A stretch of 64,000 nt of DNA, from contig NZ_CP016180.1 in assembly GCF_013377295.1 (NCBI RefSeq), positions 186,001 through 250,000 of the forward strand. Direction: 5' to 3'. The DNA is from Pasteurella skyensis. GTDB taxonomy: Bacteria; Pseudomonadota; Gammaproteobacteria; Enterobacterales; Pasteurellaceae. Below the pieces are notes generated by a model that saw nothing but the letters and a program-made list of their open reading frames with translations, had not been told where the DNA came from and made no database searches. The position numbers were made by a program, and so were the translations under genes. Of this stretch, positions 50,022 through 59,795 are shown piece after piece (positions within the stretch are counted from its first letter, which is position 1; the number at the start of each line of letters is the position of its first letter).

Positions 50022-51077
50022 ATGAAAAAATCAGTAATCGCTTTAGCTGTTTCTAGCTTAGCACTAGCAAGTGTTGCTCAAGCAGCACCACAAGAAAATA
50101 CTTTTTATGTGGGTGCAAAAGCAGGTTGGGCTTCATTCCACGATGGTTTAAACCAATATGATAAAGCACCTAAAGGTGTTCACAAAAACTCTGTAACTTA
50201 TGGTGTATTTGGTGGTTATCAAATTCTGAATAACGGTACTTTTGGTTTAGCAACTGAATTAGCTTATGATGATTTTGGTGTAGCAAAGATTCGTTATACC
50301 GAAGCAAATAAAACAGAAACTGTACAGAAAATGAAAAACCGTGGTCCTATGCTAAGCTTAAAAGGTAGCTATCAGGTTCTTAATGGCTTAGATCTTTATG
50401 GTCGAGTGGGTGCAGCGTTAGTACGTACAGACTATAACTGGAAAGATGATTCTCAACCAGGCCAACGTTCAAACCAAGTTTCAGCAGTATTTGCAACAGG
50501 TTTAGAATATAGCTTACCTTCATTACCACAATTAGCAACTCGTTTAGAATATCAATGGGTTAATAATGTAGGTAAACTAAAAGATGCTAATGGTGACCGT
50601 GTAGATTTCCGTCCAGATATCGCATCTGTAACTTTAGGTGTTTCTTACCGTTTTGGTCAAAACCAAGCACCTCAAGTAGTTACTAAAAACTTCGCATTTA
50701 GTTCAGATGTATTATTTGCATTTGGTAAAGCAGGTTTAAGAACTACTGCTGTAAAAGAGTTAGATCGTGCAAATGGCGAAATTAACAAGCTAGGTTTAGA
50801 GTCTGCAGCAATTCAAGTTAATGGTTATACTGACCGTATCGGTTCAGAAAAATCTAACGTACGTTTATCACAACGTCGTGCAGAAACAGTTGCAAACTAC
50901 TTAGTTTCTAAAGGTATCAAACCAGCTAACATCACAGCTGTTGGTTACGGTGAAACAAACCCTGTAACAGGTAACACTTGTGACAAAGTAAAAGGTCGCA
51001 AAGCGTTAATCTCTTGTTTAGCACCAGATCGTCGTGTTGAACTTCAGGTACAAGGTACTAAAAAAGTAACTATGTAA
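50022..51077 (+). CDS. ompA: OmpA-family outer membrane protein (P5-like)
   Basis: The 351-residue protein has a signal peptide (MKKSVIALAVSSLALASVAQ-A), an N-terminal eight-strand beta barrel (NTFYVGAKAGWASFHDGLNQ to VTLGVSYRFGQ, residues 25-210), a short linker, and a C-terminal peptidoglycan-binding OmpA domain (FAFGKAGLRTTAVKEL, NGYTDRIGSEKSNVRLSQRR and YGETNPV). It ties the outer membrane to the cell wall; in H. influenzae the homologue P5 is a surface adhesin and immune target. AGAGGAAAAC is the ribosome site. The codon use is clearly biased, as for a highly expressed gene. Confidence 0.96.
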   Translation: MKKSVIALAVSSLALASVAQAAPQENTFYVGAKAGWASFHDGLNQYDKAPKGVHKNSVTYGVFGGYQILNNGTFGLATELAYDDFGVAKIRYTEANKTETVQKMKNRGPMLSLKGSYQVLNGLDLYGRVGAALVRTDYNWKDDSQPGQRSNQVSAVFATGLEYSLPSLPQLATRLEYQWVNNVGKLKDANGDRVDFRPDIASVTLGVSYRFGQNQAPQVVTKNFAFSSDVLFAFGKAGLRTTAVKELDRANGEINKLGLESAAIQVNGYTDRIGSEKSNVRLSQRRAETVANYLVSKGIKPANITAVGYGETNPVTGNTCDKVKGRKALISCLAPDRRVELQVQGTKKVTM

Positions 51078-51110
51078 TAAATAGATTCTTTTTAAAGAAT
51101 AATGAAATTA

Positions 51111-51142
51111 AAAATACCCACCAATGAGTGGGTATTTTTTTG
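51111..51142 (+). terminator. Terminator of ompA
   Basis: AAAATACCCAC (51111-51121) pairs with GTGGGTATTTT (51128-51138), with a T run. The IS at 51153 inserted just behind it. Confidence 0.88.
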
Positions 51143-51152
51143 TCATTTTTTT

Positions 51153-52244
51153 AGGCATAGTAGACAAAATAGTTGGTAATTTTGAGGAGCTATGCCCATA
51201 GTAGACAAATGAGTTGGTTTTTATTATTTTATAAATAATTACCAACTCCTTTTATTTAGAAAATCTTTTATAAACATAATCTTATGGTATTTGGTTAAAC
51301 CATTATGATTAGATAGTTTTCGTTTAAGTTCTCCAAATAAACTTTCAAGCCTATTTGTTGTTTTTTCTATATTTAATTCAGGATATTTTTCAAAAGTAAA
51401 TAAATAATCCATATTATATTTTAAGCTCCTGTAAGCATTTCTTATATTACGATGTTTAAAAGGATATTTACCCTTTTCATTTATTTTATCGGAGCGTTCA
51501 TTTAAATATTCTTTATGTTTTAAATACCAATAATGTAAATTAATATAGAACTCGTTTTTAGAGCTATTTTTTAATGTTTTAACTAATATTTTTAGCTCTT
51601 TTCCCGCTTCAGATTTAGGGTTCCTTGTTAATTTCCTTATTACATTTGCTATTTGATGAAATTGGCAAAGTTGTGCAGGCGTATTTAAAAAATCTCTTAA
51701 TAATCCTCGTCTTCCATCACAAGTAATAGATTGAATAATATAGCCTTTTTCTCTTAATTTATTCATTGCTAATAGATAATAAAGATTTTTTTCTGTTGTC
51801 ACAATTTGATGATAAATTACCTTCTTTGATAAAGTGTCCATAAAAACGAGAACACCAAAATTTCGACCAAAGAAAGTGGTATCCATCATTAAGTTCAATT
51901 TATTATTTTGTGGGATATTTAATGGCGTTTTAGGGGCTTTTAAAACATATCTTTGAATAGTTCTAACAGAGCAATTATATTTAATTGCTAGTTGCTTATA
52001 GGTTTGTTTACCTTCTGTGTAATCTAGCCAAATTTGGCTTGAATTTAAGGATTTTTTGAAGGTAAAAGTTTTATTACAAATAGAGCATTTATAACGTTGA
52101 ACATTATTTTGGGTACCATATTTGTGAATATTCGTTTTATGACAAAAAGGACAAGTTTTTTATTCATTTTCAAAAAAGTGGGCTAAAGCACAGTAATATA
52201 AAGCTTTAACCCATTTTTTACCAACTATTTTGTCTACTATGCCT
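51153..52244 (-). mobile_element. IS256-like insertion sequence (zinc-binding variant), 1092 bp
   Basis: Perfect 27-bp terminal inverted repeats: 51153-51179 (AGGCATAGTAGACAAAATAG onward) and 52218-52244 (its reverse complement). T runs of seven (51146-51152 and 52244-52250) flank it and may be the target duplication. Inside the left end is a second, diverged copy of the terminus (51197-51218, 19-20 of 22 bases shared with 51156-51177). The element holds one broken transposase gene. Confidence 0.85.
51239..52167 (-). pseudogene. Transposase, frameshifted near its start
   Basis: The open part from 51898 (MDTTFFGRNFGVLVFMDTLS; DDE-type with TCDGRRGLLRDF and NRLESLFGELKRKL) is only 219 residues. 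The frame stays open upstream and encodes the missing N-terminus: a zinc ribbon (CPFCHKTNIHKYG, then RYKCSICNKTF) and a helix-turn-helix (YKQLAIKYNCSVRTIQRY). It meets a stop before any ATG. An ATG at 52167 followed by Asn-Lys-Lys is in the wrong frame. One extra A in the A6 run (T6 at 52156-52161) would join them as MNKKTCPFC. So a one-base deletion in a homopolymer, or slippage, separates start and body. Confidence 0.75.
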
Positions 52245-52329
52245 TTTTTTAATTTGTTAAGTAAAAGATCGTACTTCAAATGTTGTAAAGGATTTTATAG
52301 TAAATCAATTAGTTGATAATTTTTGGTAG

Positions 52330-52374
52330 GTAGGGGCGGCATTAGCAAACTACGTTTGCTAATGCCGCCCCTAC
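52330..52374. repeat. Perfect 21-bp-arm hairpin element
   Basis: The left arm 52330-52350 (GTAGGGGCGGCATTAGCAAA-C) and right arm 52354-52374 are exact reverse complements around TAC. The inner part, ATTAGCAAAC, is also in the hairpins of long-repeat copies A, B and C (GGATTAGCAAACTTGTTTGC). It sits between the IS and menB with no gene in 52245-52464. Confidence 0.8.
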
Positions 52375-52464
52375 AAAATAATCATTATAAATCAATGTTA
52401 TATATCGAATTTATGTTATAAGACATTCAATTTTACAATGATCAATGAAATATAACTAAAAATA

Positions 52465-53322
52465 TTAGGGATTGCGTTTAAATTTATTAAAATTAGGCGC
52501 TCGTTTTTCATTAAAAGCGTTACGCCCTTCTTGCCCTTCTTCTGTCATATAAAATAACATCGTGGCATTACCAGCCAGTTCTTGTAAACCTGATTGACCG
52601 TCACAATCTGCATTTAATGCTGCTTTTAAGCAACGTAACGCAATAGGACTATTACGTAACATTTCACGACACCAACGTACAGTTTCTTTTTCAAGTTCAG
52701 CGTAGGGTACAACAGTATTGACTAATCCCATTTCAAGGGCTTCTTGGGCATTGTATTGACGGCATAAAAACCAAATTTCACGTGCTTTTTTCTGACCTAC
52801 AATTCGAGCCATATAACTTGTACCCCAACCACCGTCAAATGAACCGACTTTTGGACCTGTTTGACCAAAAATCGCATTTTCTGCAGCAATAGTTAAATCA
52901 CACATCATATGTAGCACGTGCCCACCACCGATAGAATAACCTGCAACCATTGCAACTACTGGTTTTGGGCAAGTACGAATATCACGTTGGAAATCCAGTA
53001 CATTTAAGTGATGAACGCCACTATCATCTTTATAACCACCGTAATCACCACGTACTTTTTGATCTCCTCCTGAACAAAAGGCTTTTTCGCCTTGACCCGT
53101 TAAAATAATTACGCCAATTTTTTCATCAAAACGAGCATCTGAAAATGCTTGAATCATTTCTTTAACAGTCTGTGGGCGGAATGCATTACGCACTTCAGGA
53201 CGATTAATGGTAATTTTTGCGATACCATCAAGGGATTTATGATAAAGAATATCTGTATAATTCTCACTGTGATCTTGCCACTGTACTGGCGAATAAAGTA
53301 TTTCATCAGCTGGGTTTTGCAT
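52465..53322 (-). CDS. menB: 1,4-dihydroxy-2-naphthoyl-CoA synthase
   Basis: The 285-residue crotonase-fold enzyme closes the naphthoate ring in menaquinone synthesis. It has [20 protein letters not shown], the [20 protein letters not shown] loop that is specific to MenB (where ordinary enoyl-CoA hydratases differ), [20 protein letters not shown] and [20 protein letters not shown]. Length matches E. coli MenB (285). AGGAG lies before the ATG. No other men genes are adjacent. Its presence implies anaerobic respiration with menaquinone or demethylmenaquinone. Confidence 0.96.
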   Translation of the reverse strand: MQNPADEILYSPVQWQDHSENYTDILYHKSLDGIAKITINRPEVRNAFRPQTVKEMIQAFSDARFDEKIGVIILTGQGEKAFCSGGDQKVRGDYGGYKDDSGVHHLNVLDFQRDIRTCPKPVVAMVAGYSIGGGHVLHMMCDLTIAAENAIFGQTGPKVGSFDGGWGTSYMARIVGQKKAREIWFLCRQYNAQEALEMGLVNTVVPYAELEKETVRWCREMLRNSPIALRCLKAALNADCDGQSGLQELAGNATMLFYMTEEGQEGRNAFNEKRAPNFNKFKRNP

Positions 53323-53560
53323 AATTAACTCCTGTTAAGTAAAAGTAGACGAATTATAACGGAATTTGATTGTTTTAACGATAACTACTAAAAATCTAGC
53401 TGACGTATAAGTAGATTAAATTTAAAAAAATAAGATAATTTTAGATAAAATATAACTAATGGTAATAAATTGCGGAGTTTAATTTTGTACTGTTTGCATT
53501 TTGTTTTTTTTTATTTAAAATAACGCTTACTATATAAATAATAATAATTTGGAGAAAAAA

Positions 53561-55144
53561 ATGTGTGGTTTTGTATTTTCATCAGCTAAACAAATGAGTG
53601 AAGCATTTAAACAAGGTTATGATTCAACGTTTCATCGAGGTCCTGATCATCAAAGTGTCACTGTTGATGAAAGTGGTATTTGGGGATTTCATCGTTTATC
53701 TATTATGGATATGAGTGATAATGGCAATCAGCCTTTTGAGCATAATGATATTAAATTAATGTGTAATGGTGAAGTTTATAATTTTGAATATTTAAAAGAA
53801 ATTTTAAAGGATACCTATAATTTTCATTCAGGTAGTGATTGTGAAGTGTTAATCCCACTTTATGAACATGTTGGTATTGATGTAATGATGAAAATGCTTG
53901 ATGCTGAATTTGCATTGGTAATGGTGGATCGTAAAACTGGTGAAGTTATGGCTGGTCGTGATCCTATGGGTATCCGTCCACTATTTTATGGTTACGATAA
54001 GGAGAGTGGTGAAATCGCCTTTGCTTCTGAAGCTAAAGGATTGATGCCATTTTGTCGAGATATAACGCCATTCCCACCAGGACATTATTATAAAGCAGGT
54101 AAGTTTGTTTGCTATAACGATATTGCAGATCCAAAAGTGATTGTCGATCAAGATGTGGAAACCATTGCGAAAAACTTAAAAGAAAAATTAGAAGCAGCCG
54201 TTATCAAACGTTTACACGCTGATGCACCATTAGGCTTTTTATTAAGTGGTGGACTAGATTCATCATTAGTGTGTGCCATTGCTCAAAAACATTTAGATAA
54301 ACCAATTCGTACTTTTGCAGTGGGAATGGATACCGATCCAATCGATTTAAAATATGCCAAAGAAGTGGCGGATCATTTAGGCTGTGAACACACTGAAGTG
54401 ATTATGACTAAAGAAGATGTGTTAGAAGCATTAGAAACGGTTATTTGGCACTTAGAAACGTGGGATATTACAACGGTTCGTGCAAGTATGGGAATGTATT
54501 TAATTTGTAAATATATCCGTGAAAATACCGATTTGAAAGTGCTTTTAACAGGTGAAGTTAGTGATGAAATCTTTGGCTATAAATATACGGATTTTGCACC
54601 AAGTCCTGCTGAATTCCAAAAAGAGTCACAAAAACGTATGCGAGAGCTATATATGTATGATGTGCTACGTGCAGATCGCTGTTTAGCAGCCAATTCTCTT
54701 GAAGCTCGTGTACCATTTAGTGATATTGATTTTGTGGATTACGCAATGAGTATCAACCCAGAACGCAAAATGAACAAATATGGCAAAGGTAAATACTTAC
54801 TACGTCGTGCATTTGAAGGGTTAGATTATTTACCTGATAGCATTTTATATCGTGAAAAAGCAGCTTTCAGTGATGCAGTAGGTCATTCAATGGTAGATCA
54901 TTTAAAAGCCTTTGCTGAAAGTAAATACTCTGATGAAGATTTAGAAAATGCTAAACAAAAATATTTACATGGAACACCATTTACCAAAGAATCGTTACTT
55001 TACCGTGACATTTTTGAAAAGTTCTACGCAGGACAAGCAGAATGGATCAAAGATTTCTGGATGCCAAACAAAGAATGGGAAGGCTGTAACGTTGATGATC
55101 CATCTGCTCGTGTACTTAAAAACTATGGAGATAGTGGTAAGTAG
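53561..55144 (+). CDS. asnB: Asparagine synthetase B (glutamine-hydrolysing)
   Basis: The frame opens at a TTG at 53549, but that TTGGAG is the ribosome site; the ATG at 53561 puts the nucleophile Cys at position 2 (MCGFVFSS), as it must be after Met removal. The N-terminal Ntn glutaminase domain (HRGPDHQSV, CNGEVYNFEYL, GSDCEVLIPLYEH; residues 1-190) feeds ammonia to the synthetase domain (PLGFLLSGGLDSSLVCAI PP-loop near 235, then TGEVSDEIFGY, EARVPFSD). The 527-residue length is a little shorter than E. coli AsnB (554). It makes asparagine from aspartate, glutamine and ATP. Confidence 0.95.
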   Translation: MCGFVFSSAKQMSEAFKQGYDSTFHRGPDHQSVTVDESGIWGFHRLSIMDMSDNGNQPFEHNDIKLMCNGEVYNFEYLKEILKDTYNFHSGSDCEVLIPLYEHVGIDVMMKMLDAEFALVMVDRKTGEVMAGRDPMGIRPLFYGYDKESGEIAFASEAKGLMPFCRDITPFPPGHYYKAGKFVCYNDIADPKVIVDQDVETIAKNLKEKLEAAVIKRLHADAPLGFLLSGGLDSSLVCAIAQKHLDKPIRTFAVGMDTDPIDLKYAKEVADHLGCEHTEVIMTKEDVLEALETVIWHLETWDITTVRASMGMYLICKYIRENTDLKVLLTGEVSDEIFGYKYTDFAPSPAEFQKESQKRMRELYMYDVLRADRCLAANSLEARVPFSDIDFVDYAMSINPERKMNKYGKGKYLLRRAFEGLDYLPDSILYREKAAFSDAVGHSMVDHLKAFAESKYSDEDLENAKQKYLHGTPFTKESLLYRDIFEKFYAGQAEWIKDFWMPNKEWEGCNVDDPSARVLKNYGDSGK

Positions 55145-55226
55145 ATAGTGAAGCGGGTACATTCTATCTAAAATTTGCAAAAATAAAGTTGATTTTATTG
55201 ATTGTGATGTAGTTCATAATAAATTA

Positions 55227-55267
55227 AAACGCTTATCTCTATCACATTGGAGAATAAGCGTTTTTTT
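55227..55267. terminator. Terminator between asnB and birA
   Basis: AAAACGCTTAT (about 55226-55236) pairs with ATAAGCGTTTT (55254-55264) and is followed by T residues. A variant uptake core AAGCGGGT lies at about 55151. It serves both converging genes. Confidence 0.85.
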
Positions 55268-55271
55268 GTGG

Positions 55272-56033
55272 TTATTTTTGTCTTAAAGACACATCTCCAA
55301 TAGAAAACATTAAGATTTCATTATTGGGTAGTTTCAGTAGTAATTCGCCTTTGTGATTAATACCTTGTGAAATACCACAATATGTTTGAGTTTCTGTGAT
55401 AACAGAAACCTCTTTTTGGAAAAAGAGATCGTAATGTTGCCATATTTGGGTATAAGATTTAAAACCTGTTTGTGGGTAATCTATCAATACTTGATGTAAT
55501 TTTTTAGTTAAGCAAATAACCAATTGATTATAATCTATGGCATATTCAGATAGGTTACTGACTGGCTGGTTAATTTTATCTTGTTTATCCATTATTTTGG
55601 CTAAATTTATTCCGATACCCATCACTAAATAAATATTTGGCAGTGAGGTTTGTAATTCAACCAATACGCCTGCTACTTTTTGACCTTTATGATAAACATC
55701 ATTCGGCCATTTAATGCTCAAATCTTTTACACCTTGTTGTTGTAAACTTTCGATAACCATAAGACCAATAATTAGACTCAAAGGTGATAATAATAAGTTT
55801 TGTTGGATTGGATAATACCATATCAAAGAATAATTTAGGTTACCTTGCGGAGCAACCCACTGGCGACCTCGTCTGCCACGTCCTGCTGTTTGTGTTTTTG
55901 CAATACACACTGAACCTTGAGGCACAGTTTTGCAATAGGTAAGTAAGTACTCATTTGTTGAATCAATACAGTCAAAAAGATAGAGCTGACCTTGTGACAT
56001 TTGTTGAATGAATGTGTTATTTAATTCACTCAT
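55272..56033 (-). CDS. birA: Biotin-protein ligase without the DNA-binding domain
   Basis: The 253-residue enzyme attaches biotin to the carrier protein of acetyl-CoA carboxylase. The catalytic domain is complete: [31 protein letters not shown] (biotinyl-AMP loop), [20 protein letters not shown], and a C-terminal SH3-like domain ([20 protein letters not shown]). The N-terminal helix-turn-helix of E. coli BirA (about 65 residues) is absent, so it should not repress bio genes. The start ATG overlaps the murB stop (ATGA), which leaves no space for an N-terminal extension except in another frame. Confidence 0.93.
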   Translation of the reverse strand: MSELNNTFIQQMSQGQLYLFDCIDSTNEYLLTYCKTVPQGSVCIAKTQTAGRGRRGRQWVAPQGNLNYSLIWYYPIQQNLLLSPLSLIIGLMVIESLQQQGVKDLSIKWPNDVYHKGQKVAGVLVELQTSLPNIYLVMGIGINLAKIMDKQDKINQPVSNLSEYAIDYNQLVICLTKKLHQVLIDYPQTGFKSYTQIWQHYDLFFQKEVSVITETQTYCGISQGINHKGELLLKLPNNEILMFSIGDVSLRQK

Positions 56034-57048
56034 CGAGTGATTTCCTCACTATCGACTTCACCTTTAGCACCAATAAAACGCACTTCAGGGGCAATCATTA
56101 CGCCAAATTTTTGATGTACTTTTTGACGCACTATTTTGGCAAGTTCAACAATATCTTTACCTGTCGCATTGTCTTTATTTATCAATACTAATGCTTGTTT
56201 TAAATGAACCATTGCCCCCCAACTTGAAAGCCTTTTAGATTACATTGATCGATCAACCAACCAGCAGGTAATTTTACCGTACCATCGGATTGAATATAAT
56301 GCGGCATTTGTGGATAAGCGGTACGAAGTTGTTCAAATTTTGCAAAATCTATCACAGGATTTTTAAAGAAACTCCCTGCATTGCCAAATTCATCAGGATT
56401 AGGTAATTTTGCCATTCGTATTTTGCAGACTTCATCAAAAATTTGTTGAGGTGTCACGGTGTTAGCATCAAATTGGCTTAATGAACCATATTCTAGTTTA
56501 GGTTGCCACGCTTTAGCTAATTTGAATCCAACGGCAATAATAGCAAACTTATCTTTATATTGATGTTTAAAAATACTGTCTCGGTAGCCAAATTGGCATT
56601 CATTGTTAGTTAAACGATGTTGTGTTCCTGTCGTTAAATCAAGTACTTCAACATAATCGCATACTTGCTCAAGTTCAACACCATAAGCACCAATATTTTG
56701 AATGGGGGATGAACCGACACAACCAGGTATCAAGGCTAAATTTTCCAATCCTGCGATATGATTATCTAACGTCCATTTTACGAATTGATGCCAATTTTCA
56801 CCTCCTGAAACCTGTAAGTAGTGAAAATCTTCATCTTGATGATGCTTAATACCTTTTAAACAGTTAATAAATACCGTGCCATTAAAATCCTTTACAAAAA
56901 GCACATTACTGCCTTGCCCTAATAATAATTTAGGGGAGGTTGTTTTGCTCCATTCACTAAAAAGTTGTTCAGCTGAATAAACTTTAATGATTTCTTGTGC
57001 TTTTACATCTAAATGAAAAGTATGAAAGCGTTTCAAATTTTTTGTCAT
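56030..57048 (-). pseudogene. murB: UDP-N-acetylenolpyruvoylglucosamine reductase, frameshifted as read
   Basis: MurB reduces UDP-GlcNAc-enolpyruvate to UDP-MurNAc and is normally essential for peptidoglycan. Residues 1 to about 280 are normal: [72 protein letters not shown]. After FQVGG the frame goes to QWFI and stops; the remaining 60 residues ([20 protein letters not shown] to [20 protein letters not shown]) are in another frame starting at 56212. One more G in the six-G run (C6 on the plus strand, 56215-56220) would give [12 protein letters not shown] and a full-length 340-residue protein. A sequencing error, a true mutation or slippage are all possible. Start: ATG at 57048 (or 57054). 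Confidence 0.85.
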
Positions 57049-57066
57049 TATCATTAACCTTACAAA

Positions 57067-57891
57067 TTAAAAATGGATATGACCATCATAGACGTGGGAG
57101 GTATTGCCTGTCATAAAAAGATCTTGCCCTTCACCTTGCCAGTCAATTTGTAGTGAACCACCTCGTAATTCTACTTTCACACTATGATCTAACACACCTT
57201 GCATAATACCGACTGCAACAGCACCACAAGCACCACTTCCACAAGCTTGTGTTTCTCCAGCACCTCGCTCATAAACACGTAATTTAATATGATTGCGAGT
57301 AAGCACTTGCATAAATCCAACATTGGCTTTTTCAGGAAAACGTTCATGGCTTTCGAGTAACGCACCCAATTTATTTACATTGGCCGTTTCGACATTATCC
57401 ACTTGCAATACACAATGAGGGTTACCCATTGATACGACACCACAAATCGCCGTTTGGATTTCGGTTAAAAGTAAATAATTTTTCTCAAATTTATTTGCAG
57501 TAAAAGGAATTTTATGAGGCTCCCAAATAGGTTGTCCCATATTTACTCGCACATTGCCATTGTCTAGCAAACGTAATGTCATTTTGCCTTTAGCAGTGCT
57601 GACCTTAATCTCTTTTTTATTGATTAATCCTTTTGTCGTCACAAAGCGAGCAAAGCATCTTGCACCATTACCACACTGTGAAACTTCTGAGCCATCGGCA
57701 TTAAAAATACGATAATGGAAATCCAATTCAGGATCATAAGGTGGTTCGACTAATAAAAGTTGATCAAAACCAATACCACGACGACGATCAGCCCATTTAC
57801 GAATAAGATCAGGGCTTAGATACACATTTTGTGTCACTCCATCAATTACCATAAAATCATTACCTAATCCGTGCATCTTTGAGAATTGCAT
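57067..57891 (-). CDS. dapF: Diaminopimelate epimerase
   Basis: The 274-residue PLP-independent epimerase converts LL- to meso-diaminopimelate for lysine and cell wall. Both catalytic Cys are visible: [13 protein letters not shown] (residues 71-83) and [19 protein letters not shown] (about 213-231). The N-terminus [20 protein letters not shown] and [10 protein letters not shown] are also typical. Length is the same as in E. coli (274). It lies 13-19 bp upstream of murB on the same strand, so dapF-murB-birA is probably one transcript of cell-envelope genes. Confidence 0.96.
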   Translation of the reverse strand: MQFSKMHGLGNDFMVIDGVTQNVYLSPDLIRKWADRRRGIGFDQLLLVEPPYDPELDFHYRIFNADGSEVSQCGNGARCFARFVTTKGLINKKEIKVSTAKGKMTLRLLDNGNVRVNMGQPIWEPHKIPFTANKFEKNYLLLTEIQTAICGVVSMGNPHCVLQVDNVETANVNKLGALLESHERFPEKANVGFMQVLTRNHIKLRVYERGAGETQACGSGACGAVAVGIMQGVLDHSVKVELRGGSLQIDWQGEGQDLFMTGNTSHVYDGHIHF

Positions 57892-58037
57892 AACTTTTCC
57901 TATTGAGATATGTAAATATGTCTAACTAGAATTATAGAGTTTCAATCTACCGATTGCCATCTATAAATAAATAAATTTTAACAGCGAGAACTCAAATATG
58001 TATAAAAAATGATATTTTGAACTATTGTAGTAAATAT

Positions 58038-58091
58038 AAGCGGTATGATTTTGATAAAAATTTGCAAAAAATTCCCACTAAGTGACCGCTT
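58038..58091. repeat. Inverted uptake-signal pair before glyQ
   Basis: AAGCGGT (58038-58044) and ACCGCTT (58085-58091) face each other around AAAAATTTGCAAAAAATT, in the divergent gap between dapF and glyQ. Confidence 0.7.
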
Positions 58092-58144
58092 AAAGGTATA
58101 ATAAAAGTAATTTTCTATAAACTTTTAAGAATTAGGTACAAATA

Positions 58145-59065
58145 ATGACAACAGCAACAACCAAATTCAATGTAAAAACCTTTCAAGGTATGATTTTAGC
58201 CCTTCAAGATTACTGGGCAGAGCAAGGCTGTACAATCGTGCAACCATTTGATTTAGAAGTGGGGGCAGGAACCTCGCACCCAATGACTTGTTTGCGTGCA
58301 ATCGGTCCAGAGCCAATGGCATCGGCTTACGTGCAACCATCACGCCGTCCAACAGACGGTCGCTACGGCGAAAACCCAAACCGTTTACAGCACTATTATC
58401 AATTCCAAGTGGTTATCAAACCATCGCCAGATAATATCCAAGAATTATATTTAAACAGCTTAAAAATGCTCGGTTTTGACCCATTAGTACACGATATTCG
58501 TTTTGTGGAAGACAACTGGGAAAACCCAACACTAGGTGCGTGGGGCTTAGGCTGGGAAGTATGGTTAAACGGAATGGAAGTGACTCAATTTACCTATTTC
58601 CAACAAGTGGGCGGATTAGAATGTAAACCAGTCACAGGCGAAATTACTTACGGTTTAGAGCGTTTAGCAATGTATATTCAAGGCGTGGACAGCGTTTACG
58701 ACTTAGTATATTCAGACGGTCCATTAGGCAAAACCACCTACGGCGACGTATTCCACCAAAACGAAGTGGAGCAATCAACTTATAACTTTGAACACGCAAA
58801 CGTAGAATTTTTATTCCACTGCTTTGAAGAATACGAAAAAGAAGCCAAAGCGTTATTAGAATTAGAACAGCCATTACCATTGCCGGCTTACGAACGTATC
58901 CTAAAAGCAGGGCATTGTTTTAACTTACTCGACGCACGTAAAGCGATTTCTGTAACTGAAAGACAGCGTTATATCTTGCGTATCCGTGCATTAACCAAAG
59001 GTGTGGCAGAGGCGTATTATGCAAGTCGTGAAGCGTTAGGGTTTCCGATGTGTAAAAAACAATAG
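58145..59065 (+). CDS. glyQ: Glycyl-tRNA synthetase alpha subunit
   Basis: The 306-residue class II catalytic subunit has [60 protein letters not shown] and [20 protein letters not shown]. Length matches E. coli GlyQ (303). It works as an alpha2beta2 enzyme with GlyS, encoded 1.1 kb downstream. Codon use is more GC-rich and regular than in the next gene. The 35-bp gap to the following gene has no terminator. Confidence 0.97.
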   Translation: MTTATTKFNVKTFQGMILALQDYWAEQGCTIVQPFDLEVGAGTSHPMTCLRAIGPEPMASAYVQPSRRPTDGRYGENPNRLQHYYQFQVVIKPSPDNIQELYLNSLKMLGFDPLVHDIRFVEDNWENPTLGAWGLGWEVWLNGMEVTQFTYFQQVGGLECKPVTGEITYGLERLAMYIQGVDSVYDLVYSDGPLGKTTYGDVFHQNEVEQSTYNFEHANVEFLFHCFEEYEKEAKALLELEQPLPLPAYERILKAGHCFNLLDARKAISVTERQRYILRIRALTKGVAEAYYASREALGFPMCKKQ

Positions 59066-59100
59066 ATCATATTTCAATTAGGTATTAGGCGGTATATATC

Positions 59101-59745
59101 ATGGATAGTTTTATGGATAGTGTGTTTTATAAATCACTTTCTATGATAGGCACTATAGGGACTAGTATCCTTATAATATATCAAGGATTCTATTTTATGA
59201 GAGATAATGCTACTAAAATGGTTACCTTTTTGAAAAGCCTATTACCTAATAAAAAGCAAATTGAATCTTCCCGTCAAGAAGAATATATAATTTCTGATCA
59301 AATAGATAGTGATTCTAGATATTATATTGGGCTATATGTTACAGAAAATATTGATAAGAGAAAAAAGTGTAAGAAGCATATTAGTGTTTTTAGTGTAATC
59401 TTTATTATATCTTTAACTATTTATAGTTTGTTAAGTTTATACTTATATCACTTTAATCCATTAAACATTTTCTTTTTACTAAGAAGTATATTTTTTAATG
59501 ATATATCCCACAGCATTTTTTTAATTTTTTCAGTAGAACTATTAGCAATGTCTATGTTGTTTATTTGGGTTATTTTTAAAGACTGGTTTTCTGAAAATAG
59601 TTATGAAAAAGGTTACGCAGATAGAATAGAAAAAAAATTAGAGAACCTAAGATACCATCAAAAGCACAAAGAAGGTTTTTATAAAGAGTTAATGAATGAA
59701 TTGAGAAAAGTTAGAAAAAGAAATTATATATCATACTTCTTTTAA
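59101..59745 (+). CDS. Membrane protein of unknown function between glyQ and glyS
   Basis: The 214-residue product has three likely membrane helices (about residues 10-32 YKSLSMIGTIGTSILIIYQG, 95-117 VFSVIFIISLTIYSLLSLYL, 135-160 IFLIFSVELLAMSMLFIWVI) and a Lys/Arg-rich C-terminal tail (KKLENLRYHQKHKEGFYKEL). No family is recognised. The base composition is much more AT-rich than in glyQ and glyS, which suggests later acquisition. No clear ribosome site (GGCGG is 10 bases upstream of ATG 59101); the Met at residue 5 is an alternative. Confidence 0.6.
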   Translation: MDSFMDSVFYKSLSMIGTIGTSILIIYQGFYFMRDNATKMVTFLKSLLPNKKQIESSRQEEYIISDQIDSDSRYYIGLYVTENIDKRKKCKKHISVFSVIFIISLTIYSLLSLYLYHFNPLNIFFLLRSIFFNDISHSIFLIFSVELLAMSMLFIWVIFKDWFSENSYEKGYADRIEKKLENLRYHQKHKEGFYKELMNELRKVRKRNYISYFF

Positions 59746-59795
59746 TAAATGGCTCAATAAAACATAAGATTACTTATATAACAGAGATAATTAGA

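Noticed and set aside
51239-52167. Programmed frameshifting in the IS256-like transposase as an established fact
   Set aside because: The frame change is three codons after the ATG in a plain A6 run without a visible stimulatory structure; a simple mutation is at least as likely.
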